From Paludibacteraceae bacterium (lineage in GTDB: Bacteria; Bacteroidota; Bacteroidia; Bacteroidales; Paludibacteraceae): a stretch of DNA of 52,584 bases. The stretch spans positions 1-52,584 of the forward strand of contig JAFZPM010000042.1 of the NCBI GenBank assembly GCA_017550335.1. Reading direction: 5' to 3'. Positions 1-6,696 of the stretch are shown here, one piece after another. The notes under the pieces were generated by a model that was given only the letters and a program-made list of their open reading frames with translations, was not told the DNA's origin and ran no database searches. Position numbers and translations under genes: made by a program. Numbering within the stretch: the first letter of the stretch is position 1; each line of letters starts with the position of its first letter.

Positions 1-1
1 A

Positions 2-592
2 GAAGAGGAGGGTTTTTGGCTGGTAGAATTCGTGAAGTTCCTATTTTATGGTCCCGAGAAGAGTACAAAACCACTCACATTCGGCGTATGCCTGCGTCGA
101 TTCTTCATTGTGCTGGATAATTTGATAGCGGCAGCGTTGGTTTTTTATGTCCTCACTTGGATTAAATTTTATTCGAATGGTGCGGACACTTCGTTCGATG
201 TGATCATAGATGATATGTTAATATTGTGTATTAACAATGTGCAAGGTTTTTTCTTAATAATATTAGCCACATGGAGGTGGTTTTGTTATAGCGATTCTTT
301 GCCGTGCCTAAAAAATTTCACATATCTAAGGCCGTATGTTATTTGCGTTGGGCTTATTGCAATCTTTTCTTTCTGTTATTTTATGTATTGGCTAAGATTG
401 CTCATAGCTTGTAGATTTGACATTGACGCCATGTCAAAGCCTGTCTTGGGGAAAACATTTGAGGAGGATCATCTTTTTGACTATCTGCCCTATTGGGCAC
501 AAGAGATTAGAATTGTTATACTGGGTTTTGTTTTTATGATAAGGCGTCTTATGTTAAACGATGTTGACATGGATGATATTAAAAAAAACTGA
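2..592 (+). CDS. Membrane protein, RDD-like unit (5' partial)
   Basis: The frame is open to the window edge. The residues before the GTG at 32 (EEEGFWLVEFVKFLFYG) match the linker in front of the second unit of the gene at 768 (LWDDFKFFVFG), so this is probably the C-terminal part of a longer, multi-unit gene. The visible unit has the motif RRFFIVLDNLIAA, several hydrophobic segments suggesting about four membrane spans, and a terminal MIRRLMLNDVD. The arginine and aspartate positions recall the RDD family of inner-membrane proteins, but the match is weak and the function is unknown. Base composition is visibly more AT-rich than the genes after position 2600, and the downstream neighbour is a paralogue. 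Confidence 0.6.
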   Translation, partial: EEEGFWLVEFVKFLFYGPEKSTKPLTFGVCLRRFFIVLDNLIAAALVFYVLTWIKFYSNGADTSFDVIIDDMLILCINNVQGFFLIILATWRWFCYSDSLPCLKNFTYLRPYVICVGLIAIFSFCYFMYWLRLLIACRFDIDAMSKPVLGKTFEEDHLFDYLPYWAQEIRIVILGFVFMIRRLMLNDVDMDDIKKN

Positions 593-767
593 ATTATAAC
601 ACTGACGGCGGTTTGGGATGTCAAATTTGCATAGATCCGTTAATTGGCAGTATCTTTGGTGTCGGAGAATTTTTATTCAATACAAAGGGAGCTGACCGTT
701 ACGGGGGCATCCTCGCGAAAAGAAAAAGAAGAGGTGAAAAAACTCCTGGTTAAAATAAAAAACGAAG

Positions 768-2015
768 ATGGGAAAGAAAAAAAAACAGAAGGACAAAAAT
801 ATCAATCGTTCTGTTCCTTTGGGGAAAGAGAAAAAAGAGCAAAAAGGAGAGGGCCTAGAGGAAGGATTAGCCTTCCTTTTTTGGGGGTATAACCCACTTT
901 TGATTGAGCCGCTCTCTTTGGGCGTGCTGCTAAAAAGGATCTTGTTGGTCCTCGACAACTTACTTGCGGCTTGCTTTGTCATTCTTTCTTTTGCGACATT
1001 AACGTATTATGGAAGGGGAATGGATTGGCAAGGTGCAATGAAGGCGACTGAAGATTACATTTGTGGCCACCCGGTTTTGATGTCGTTATTGTTTATTCTT
1101 TCGACGTTAGCATACTGGCGTCCGATAAAGCATACCAAGTTGATGCCTCTTTCTCATTATGTGACCGATCTGGTGTTGGTGGTGTTTGTTGCTATTTGGG
1201 GTCTTATTCTGTTTTTTGTACTTGCTGGGTTGAAATTCCGTTGGTCTTTTGACTTCGACGAATTCCCATATTGGGTATCTTGTCTGCAGTTTACATTGAT
1301 TCCTTTTCTTTTTTATTATAGACGTATCTTTTTGCCGTCTGTTTCTAAAAGACGCACCATAAAGAATTGTGATGAAAATGAAGAGGACGTCAATGGCGTT
1401 GAAAGCCAATCCGAACATTCCACCCTTTGGGACGATTTCAAGTTCTTCGTCTTTGGATCGAGGAAGGAGGAGGTTCCCGCAGAGAGCCTTACGTATAGGT
1501 TGACTCCCCGTCGCATCTCCATCATTCTGGATAACTTGATTGCGCCGGCGGTGTGTTATTATGTTTCCGTGTGGATGAGGCGGCTCTATTATGGTGTCGA
1601 CTGTTCCTTTGGGGCTGTGGTCGACGATATTTTCCTAGACAAGGATTATGGAAATATCATCATTCTTTATCTTGTGATGTTGGCTCTCTTTTGGCGTCCC
1701 CTTTGGTATAGCGATAAAAAGCCGTATTGGACTAACTTTAAACAAGTCGCTTGCTATGGTTTTCTTGCTTTTACCAGTGCGTTCATTATTTTCCTCGTAT
1801 GGCGTGATTATTCGAATCTTATTGACGCAGGAAGAATGCAGGTATATACATCTTATAACAGACAAAGAGGTATTTTCCATTTTGAGTATTATGTTCCCTT
1901 GTGGATTGATATCATACGGGTGATAGGTATCGTAAGCCTCTTTTGGGTCCGTCGTTTCTTGTTGCAGGATGTCGAAGTGTCTTTTAAGGGTGAGGACCGC
2001 TCTGCACCCAAGTAG
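768..2015 (+). CDS. Membrane protein with two tandem RDD-like units
   Basis: This 415-residue protein contains two copies of the unit seen at the window start. After a lysine-rich N-terminus come unit 1 (LKRILLVLDNLLAAC, about residues 53-200) and unit 2 (PRRISIILDNLIAPA, about 248-405), joined by an acidic hydrophilic linker near residues 205-235. Each unit has about four hydrophobic segments and ends in a basic patch (YRRIFLP; WVRRFLLQDVE). The ATG at 768 is preferred because an in-frame stop lies at 756-758. There is no signal peptide, and the protein is expected in the inner membrane. The repeated R...D layout is reminiscent of RDD proteins, which is not proven. It may form an expanded family with its upstream neighbour; no function can be assigned. 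Confidence 0.6.
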   Translation: MGKKKKQKDKNINRSVPLGKEKKEQKGEGLEEGLAFLFWGYNPLLIEPLSLGVLLKRILLVLDNLLAACFVILSFATLTYYGRGMDWQGAMKATEDYICGHPVLMSLLFILSTLAYWRPIKHTKLMPLSHYVTDLVLVVFVAIWGLILFFVLAGLKFRWSFDFDEFPYWVSCLQFTLIPFLFYYRRIFLPSVSKRRTIKNCDENEEDVNGVESQSEHSTLWDDFKFFVFGSRKEEVPAESLTYRLTPRRISIILDNLIAPAVCYYVSVWMRRLYYGVDCSFGAVVDDIFLDKDYGNIIILYLVMLALFWRPLWYSDKKPYWTNFKQVACYGFLAFTSAFIIFLVWRDYSNLIDAGRMQVYTSYNRQRGIFHFEYYVPLWIDIIRVIGIVSLFWVRRFLLQDVEVSFKGEDRSAPK

Positions 2016-2308
2016 CTGAGGCGCGACCTTGTCAAGATAATAGTTAAAGATGTTTATAGCATGTGGAAAAACAAGTCTGCTGACATAAGGAACATTTTGG
2101 ACATTGTGTCAAACTAGACAACTATCCTGGTGAAGTCGCGGTGGAACACCATCCTATGTTTCTTCCGCAATGACAAATCCGGGAGGGAATGGGTAGAAAG
2201 ACGCTTGAGCTAAGGGCTATGAATGCCTGCGGAATAGGACATTACCCAATGAACGTCCCCCGACAACAAAAAAAATCGCTTTTTTTTCAAAAAAAATTCA
2301 TAGAACTA

Positions 2309-2337
2309 TTGTTTTTACGAAAAAATTTGTATCTTTG
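2309..2337 (+). promoter_or_regulatory. Bacteroides-type promoter upstream of structured RNA
   Basis: TTG at 2309-2311 is followed after 18 nt by TATCTTTG at 2330-2337, a full match to the TAnnTTTG -7 element of the Bacteroidota primary sigma factor. Transcription would start near 2343, exactly where the first hairpin of the folded segment begins. Confidence 0.7.
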
Positions 2338-2342
2338 TATTG

Positions 2343-2450
2343 TCTTGTCAAGGGGACAAGAAGTAAAGGTAAATTCTTTACAAGCGACTGAAAGGCGGAA
2401 GCTCAGGATTAACCCGAAAGGGTCTTGAAAGAAGCGCGAAGGTCGCAGCA
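2343..2450 (+). ncRNA. Structured RNA or long leader upstream of tssD
   Basis: The segment contains several perfect stems in order: CTTGTC 2344-2349 with GACAAG 2355-2360; GTAAAG 2363-2368 with CTTTAC 2376-2381; a closing stem GCGAC 2384-2388 with GTCGC 2442-2446; inside it TCAGG 2403-2407 with CTTGA 2424-2428; and at the tip ACCC-GAAA-GGGT at 2412-2423, a GNRA tetraloop. A good promoter sits directly upstream. No convincing terminator follows, so it may be a free small RNA or the first part of a leader of about 295 nt running into tssD. I do not recognise the RNA family. A short open frame at 2189-2428 overlaps it and looks spurious. Confidence 0.55.
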
Positions 2451-2504
2451 ATTTGTTGGGGAATGTGTAATAAGAAAAAAGATCACAAAAAAATTCAAAA
2501 ATTA

Positions 2505-2536
2505 TTTGGCGGTTTGAAATTTTATTATTACCTTTA
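2505..2536 (+). promoter_or_regulatory. Promoter of tssD
   Basis: TTTG at 2505-2508, a 20-nt spacer and TACCTTTA at 2529-2536 match the Bacteroides promoter except for the last base. The start would lie near 2543, giving an AU-rich leader of about 95 nt before the tssD ATG at 2639. tssD could therefore be transcribed without the upstream structured segment. Confidence 0.65.
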
Positions 2537-2638
2537 CAACGTAAAATTAAGTAAGGCTCATTGAGTATTGTAGATTGGCCAATCGAGACAATTTGAGTTA
2601 TATATTAAATATTTATTAACAGTTAATTTTTTACAACA

Positions 2639-3031
2639 ATGGCATTTAGATCAACTTTAAACTTGGGCGGTAAGGAGTATGATGTACTCGACTGCAAGTA
2701 TTCTCTTCGTCGTGACGTAGATTCTAAGGGACGTCCATCATCTAACATCTACGGTGGTCGCATCACTGTACGTGTTGAGTCAACAGAGGACACTACGATT
2801 TTGGAGACAATGGTAAATCAGTTCAAGCCATTCAGCGGAAGCGTACTTTTCAAGAAAGGTGACGAAGAGGCTAAGATGAAAGAGCTCGAGTTCCAAAACG
2901 CATACATCATCGAATTCGAGGAGGGTATCAACGTTGTAGGTAGCGCTCCAATGGCAATCTGCATCACCATCTCTGCCCAAACCATCAAAATCGGCGGTGC
3001 TGAGTATGAAGAGAACTGGCCTACTGCTTAA
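2639..3031 (+). CDS. tssD: Type VI secretion tube protein TssD (Hcp-like)
   Basis: This 130-residue protein begins MAFRSTLNLGGKEYDVLDC and has the size, beta-rich pattern and wording of Bacteroidota TssD, the Hcp homologue that stacks as hexameric rings to form the inner tube of the contractile injection apparatus. It has no signal peptide, as expected for a cytoplasmically assembled tube. It has its own promoter and an intrinsic terminator, so it is a separate transcription unit from tssB and tssC. That suits a protein needed in large amounts and shed on firing. Assignment as Hcp-like is confident. Whether it is the structural tube subunit or one of several effector-carrying Hcp paralogues cannot be decided here. 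Confidence 0.88.
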   Translation: MAFRSTLNLGGKEYDVLDCKYSLRRDVDSKGRPSSNIYGGRITVRVESTEDTTILETMVNQFKPFSGSVLFKKGDEEAKMKELEFQNAYIIEFEEGINVVGSAPMAICITISAQTIKIGGAEYEENWPTA

Positions 3032-3051
3032 TAGTAGTGCTCAAATAATAA

Positions 3052-3093
3052 GAAGGACAAGGCGCAGGGGATTCCTGCACCTTGCTTCTTTTT
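3052..3093 (+). terminator. Intrinsic terminator after tssD
   Basis: An inverted repeat (GAAG...AAGG-C-GCAGG, loop, CCTGC-A-CCTT...CTTC) is followed by five T residues ending at 3093, 20 nt after the tssD stop. Confidence 0.8.
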
Positions 3094-3242
3094 GATATTG
3101 CCGTTGGGATTTTGGGATTTTGGGTCTACGCTGAGATGACGAGGCGAGGCACAAAAGAGCAAAAGCCCTTGGTGAGTTTTAGAGAGAGAGTTTTTATAAT
3201 CAATGATAATCGGGGACCATGTGCCCCATAATTTAACAAAAG

Positions 3243-3692
3243 ATGCTAAATTACGAAATTGGTGGAAACGAGAAACCGGTTGAAGTTAGCGAAGGCATAA
3301 CTGAAATCCCTCAGAACCGGACTCTTTTTGTCGGTCAATTCACCGCGGACGATCCTATCGCCGCAGAGCCTATCACTGGATTGAAGACCGTAGAGGATGT
3401 GTATAACAAATTTCAGCCGAATGTGGATGTGGAGTTCGAGGACGCTGAAGGTCAAACGGTGCAGGAAAACTTCAAATTCAAGAACACCGCTGATTTCCAA
3501 GTGAAGCAAATGACCGCCCGCAGCAACTTCCTGAACGACTTGTCCGTCCAGAAGGAGTTCTACGAGAAGCTGGTGAAGCAACTCCGCACGAACAAAGTGC
3601 TCCAAAGAGCGTTGGAAAACGCAGACGCGCGCCAAGGCATGATCGATGCCCTAACGCAACTTAGTGAAGAATTAAAGAGTGTTGGAGAGTAG
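3243..3692 (+). CDS. tssB: Type VI secretion sheath small subunit TssB
   Basis: A 149-residue cytoplasmic protein matching the TssB/VipA small sheath subunit as found in Bacteroidota. An N-terminal beta part includes PQNRTLFVGQFTADDP. It is followed by the F-x-x-x-x-D-F-x-V-K type segment (FKFKNTADFQVKQM, about residues 77-90) and a long C-terminal helix rich in charged residues (LRTNKVLQRALENADARQGM). TssB pairs with TssC to build the contractile sheath around the TssD tube. The ATG at 3243 is preceded by an AT-rich leader. tssC follows after 175 nt, a larger gap than usual for this gene pair. Confidence 0.88.
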   Translation: MLNYEIGGNEKPVEVSEGITEIPQNRTLFVGQFTADDPIAAEPITGLKTVEDVYNKFQPNVDVEFEDAEGQTVQENFKFKNTADFQVKQMTARSNFLNDLSVQKEFYEKLVKQLRTNKVLQRALENADARQGMIDALTQLSEELKSVGE

Positions 3693-3809
3693 TGCCCCGA
3701 CAGCTCGATGAGTTGGAATATCCTTTGGTGTGTCGCTCCGCGAGGAGAGGGATTTCCCAGACAACCATGACACGGACTCCAACCCCCCGACGCTGTCCGC
3801 TATTCTTTT

Positions 3810-3829
3810 AACCTTCCAAATATAAGGTT
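3810..3829 (+). other. Hairpin in the tssB-tssC spacer
   Basis: AACCTT 3810-3815 pairs with AAGGTT 3824-3829 around an 8-nt loop, 38 nt before the tssC ATG. There is no T-tract, so this is more likely an mRNA processing, stability or translation element than a terminator. Confidence 0.4.
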
Positions 3830-3867
3830 GAACGGGGATTCCCCCTATAAAAATTGTATTCTTAATC

Positions 3868-5244
3868 ATGGCAGATGATCAATTGCAACAAGCGGAGCAG
3901 CCTACCGCTGCTCAAGAGGGTGCCGCTAAAGCGGGAGCTGGTGTAACACTAGATAGTGCGATCAACGCTTTAGCCCGTTATGGCGGATTCACTTTTTTGG
4001 AGACAGCTATCGACGGCATTCAAAACCTCAACCCTGACCGTAAGGCTCGTAAGAATATGTTCCTTCAAGACTCCCAGAAAAAGGGAGAGCGCAAGGAATT
4101 GGCCAATAAAATCAATCTTTGGATAGACCTTCTCCAAAACAGCAAGGATATCTCCGAAATGGTGGAGAAATGCCAGTCTAAGGCTGCGACAGTAGGTGCC
4201 CTATTGTCAAAGAACCAACTTGCAGCGGTCCAGGCTGTCAAAGAATTGGAGAAATCCTACAGGGCGATCCAACTGTTCTACAAGAACACAGAGGCCGACA
4301 AGATTTCAAACATCACCATCGTCAATGCCTCCCACGAGCAATTGACCGACCTCGACAACCCTCGCTTCATCGACTGCGTTTCCGAAGAGTTGAAGCAGAA
4401 CTACGACCGTCTCGACCTGAGAGACAGCTACTCATTGCTCGTCGTTCCAGGATACCTCGGCTCAAACGCCGTGCTGGACAAATGGTCCAAGATCGCAAGC
4501 TCCAACAAGGTGATGCTCTTCACCGACTTCGCGGACCTCGACCATGCGGACGATGTCGTTGAGCTTTTCGCAAGCGCCGACCACGCTGGTGGCGACGCCT
4601 ACAAGAGCAACACGGTTATGTGCTGTAACTGGTTGATCGGACGTAACGCATACAAGGAGATCGGCGAGGATGATGACCTGCGTGTCTCTCCTGCAGCGGC
4701 TCTCGCTGGTAAGGTCTACACGACCCTCATGTCTCAGGTAACCGCCGGTAAGAAATATGGTGGATTGAACGAGGTTGAATCCGTTGCCTTCCCATTGCGT
4801 AAGAGCGAGATCTCCCAATTGGAGTCTATGGGATTGGTTCCTATGGTGAACGAATACAGCAAGGTGATGGCCTTCTCCGCCAAGACTTTGTTCAACGGCG
4901 ACAACTTGGGTCTTCAAACTTACTCCGTGGTTCGTGTGTTCGACTACGTCACTAAAGTATTGTTCGACTTCCTCAACCGCCGTTCCTTCGAGAACTGGAG
5001 CGGTAAGACGGAACGCGACCTCCGTTCTCAGATCGTTAAGTTCCTTGATGGTATCCAAGGCCCTAGCAAACTCATCGAAAGGTCTAAGATCATCCGTCTG
5101 GAGAAAGACCCTGTACAAAAGGACCGTGTCTATTTGGATATCCACATCACTCCATACTTCCCTGCCAAGAGCTTCGTCATCAAGCTGGACGGACAGAAGG
5201 GTGATGACGGTACAGAGTGGGACAGCTCATACGATCAAGACTAA
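3868..5244 (+). CDS. tssC: Type VI secretion sheath large subunit TssC
   Basis: A 458-residue cytoplasmic protein of the TssC/VipB family in its Bacteroidota form. After a low-complexity Q/A-rich start come the conserved N-terminal helical region (about residues 30-150), the sheath core with LTDLDNPRFIDCVSEELKQNYDRLDLRDSYSLLVVPGYLG (about 157-196), and the conserved NWLIGRNAY segment (about 255). The C-terminal part, FDYVTKVLFDFLNRRSFENW, is followed by LRSQIVKFLDG and resembles the region that contributes to sheath handshaking. Length is normal for the family. With TssB it forms the outer contractile tube. An intrinsic terminator follows 35 nt after the stop. Confidence 0.9.
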   Translation: MADDQLQQAEQPTAAQEGAAKAGAGVTLDSAINALARYGGFTFLETAIDGIQNLNPDRKARKNMFLQDSQKKGERKELANKINLWIDLLQNSKDISEMVEKCQSKAATVGALLSKNQLAAVQAVKELEKSYRAIQLFYKNTEADKISNITIVNASHEQLTDLDNPRFIDCVSEELKQNYDRLDLRDSYSLLVVPGYLGSNAVLDKWSKIASSNKVMLFTDFADLDHADDVVELFASADHAGGDAYKSNTVMCCNWLIGRNAYKEIGEDDDLRVSPAAALAGKVYTTLMSQVTAGKKYGGLNEVESVAFPLRKSEISQLESMGLVPMVNEYSKVMAFSAKTLFNGDNLGLQTYSVVRVFDYVTKVLFDFLNRRSFENWSGKTERDLRSQIVKFLDGIQGPSKLIERSKIIRLEKDPVQKDRVYLDIHITPYFPAKSFVIKLDGQKGDDGTEWDSSYDQD

Positions 5245-5278
5245 TATCAAGTCGACGTTGTCTCATGTCAATAAATGT

Positions 5279-5316
5279 GGAACTCCTGTCTATCTCTGGT
5301 AGCAGGAGTTCCTTTT
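5279..5316 (+). terminator. Intrinsic terminator after tssC
   Basis: A perfect 10-bp stem, GGAACTCCTG at 5279-5288 and CAGGAGTTCC at 5303-5312, is followed by TTTT. Confidence 0.85.
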
Positions 5317-5647
5317 CCTGATAACCTCCTACGCATGAAAGAAACCCTTGGGCATCTTTCTGACGTCTCTTAGCTTCTAAACGTTTCCGTATTTCCCCGC
5401 TTCCCTTCTTGCATTTGGGGATTGGTTGTTTTTGTGAACGTTTACTGCGCACCATAAACATATCTATGGTCCCTGTAGCATGAACTTGGTTGTAAAGTAG
5501 TGTCGGGTATTCGAATCCCCCACCCTGTGTGATGATGATCTTATGTGTCTGCGGAATCATTCTCGAGTCTATCCTCGATGTGTTAATGTAAGGCAAAATG
5601 CCTATAAATCAATTCCAGGAACCACCTGGGGAATTTTATAAAAAACA
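5317..5647. other. Gene-poor stretch with leader hairpins
   Basis: No supported gene. The 3' part has two hairpins just ahead of the next gene: AGGC 5591-5594 with GCCT 5600-5603, and ATTCC/AGG with CCT/GGAAT across about 5612-5635 with a two-base G bulge. A 138-codon minus-strand frame (5596-5180) covers most of the stretch and runs into the 3' end of tssC and its terminator. It has no recognisable domain and is not called. Confidence 0.4.
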
Positions 5648-6355
5648 ATGGAATATACTGAAAGAGAAAAAACAACGGAACCGAAACTGAGCGAAAATCC
5701 GCGTTACGCAGATGTGGGAAGTTGGGGGTTAACCTCCGACGGATGGAAGGTTTTCCGCCCGGTCCGCTACATCATAGAATATTCGCCATCTGACATCTTC
5801 TGCGCCTTGGACAAGGAATACCATAGGAACGGAATGCTCAAGGCGGTCCACCAACGATTGTTCAACAGAACCATCGGGATGACTCTCCGTTACGACTCGG
5901 AGGGATACCTGGCCGAGAAAGAAAACGAGGATTTCTACTACCGACAGCTTGAAGTCAAGCCTCAGGATCTGGCGGACTTCCTGGAAAAAGAGGGGTGGTA
6001 CGACCGCAAAACAGGCGTCTCCTACCTCGGCGACATGGATTACGAACCTAGGATCGACGGTGAATTCACATACATGATATTCCAAAGCGTGAAAGCCAAA
6101 TACGCTTCCGGGAAGTGGTACGTGAGGCTGAACCATATCAGGGCCATCCCTCCCCAGTTCCTGGACAAGTACAGCAACGGGACAGTAGACCCGGAAGGCA
6201 ACAAATGCCTGCCGGACTGGCAAACCGGACAATACAGGGAAGGGGCCGTGTGGAGCGTCATATACACGATCGACGCCCAAACATACAAATCCTCCGTGAA
6301 ATGGATGTATGGAGTCATGGTTCAGGCAGAAGAGGAAGAAAATGCGAATGAATAA
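5648..6355 (+). CDS. Unrecognised 235-residue protein downstream of tssC
   Basis: The protein is soluble and acidic, with no signal peptide or membrane segment. It is rich in aromatic residues (GWYDRKTGVSYLGDMDYEP; GAVWSVIYTIDAQTYKSSVKWMYGVMV) and ends in a glutamate-rich tail. I do not recognise a family. It follows tssC in the same orientation but behind a terminator and a 330-nt gap, and it has its own terminator at 6392-6430, so it is probably an independent transcript. Its position next to tube and sheath genes makes an accessory, baseplate or effector/immunity role possible, but this rests on neighbourhood alone. The predicted alternation of short beta strands and aromatic residues would fit a beta-sandwich fold. 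Confidence 0.7.
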   Translation: MEYTEREKTTEPKLSENPRYADVGSWGLTSDGWKVFRPVRYIIEYSPSDIFCALDKEYHRNGMLKAVHQRLFNRTIGMTLRYDSEGYLAEKENEDFYYRQLEVKPQDLADFLEKEGWYDRKTGVSYLGDMDYEPRIDGEFTYMIFQSVKAKYASGKWYVRLNHIRAIPPQFLDKYSNGTVDPEGNKCLPDWQTGQYREGAVWSVIYTIDAQTYKSSVKWMYGVMVQAEEEENANE

Positions 6356-6391
6356 TGTATTCCTCTGGAAATAAACACCATAGCCCATATG

Positions 6392-6430
6392 ATAGCAAGG
6401 GAATACACACCACAATTCCCCTGCTATTTT
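6392..6430 (+). terminator. Intrinsic terminator after the 5648 gene
   Basis: ATAGCA-A-GGGAAT pairs with ATTCCC-C-TGCTAT around a 10-nt loop, with TTTT at the end of the stem. Confidence 0.8.
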
Positions 6431-6494
6431 ATGGTTTTATGCTATTTTGCAATAAAAGTATCTAAAATCATACTTCTAATTTGATTAAATTGGT

Positions 6495-6502
6495 TAACTT
6501 TG
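6495..6502 (+). promoter_or_regulatory. Likely -7 element of adhesin cassette 1
   Basis: TAACTTTG matches TAnnTTTG exactly, but no clear TTTG lies at the right distance upstream. A start near 6509 would leave a leader of about 190 nt before the ATG at 6697. That leader includes an imperfect inverted repeat (AACTCCT near 6540 with AGGAGCTT near 6577). Confidence 0.45.
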
Positions 6503-6696
6503 CAAGAATTTAAGAGGTTATGTTGCGTTCTGCGTAAAAAACTCCTGACGGATAGCAGTATAGTCAGATGATAGGAGCTTCACTATGGTATGGACGACTG
6601 ATTTGCAAATGATGAGTGAGAAACAGAGCGCAAACACCTACTTGTCAATATGTTATAATATCCGAAGTGAAACGAAAAAATAAACGAGGGTTGACG

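Noticed and set aside
644..892. 82-codon frame overlapping the start of the 768 gene
   Set aside because: It is a low-complexity, lysine-rich reading of A-rich leader DNA, and the second half is out of frame with the clearly coding membrane gene.
2189..2428. 79-codon plus-strand frame before tssD
   Set aside because: It covers the promoter and the structured RNA, is lysine/phenylalanine rich from A/T runs, and matches no domain.
2330..2540. SRP RNA, RNase P RNA or tmRNA identity for the structured segment
   Set aside because: I could not find the conserved cores of any of these (SRP domain IV tetraloop context, RNase P GAGGAAAGTCC, tmRNA tag frame).
4462..5145. 227-codon frame antisense to tssC
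   Set aside because: It lies wholly inside the conserved tssC coding region and has no recognisable features.
5505..5530. tRNA-like T-arm (GGTATTCGAATCCC)
   Set aside because: The loop resembles a T-loop, but the flanking arms do not pair over five bases and no acceptor, D or anticodon arm is present nearby.
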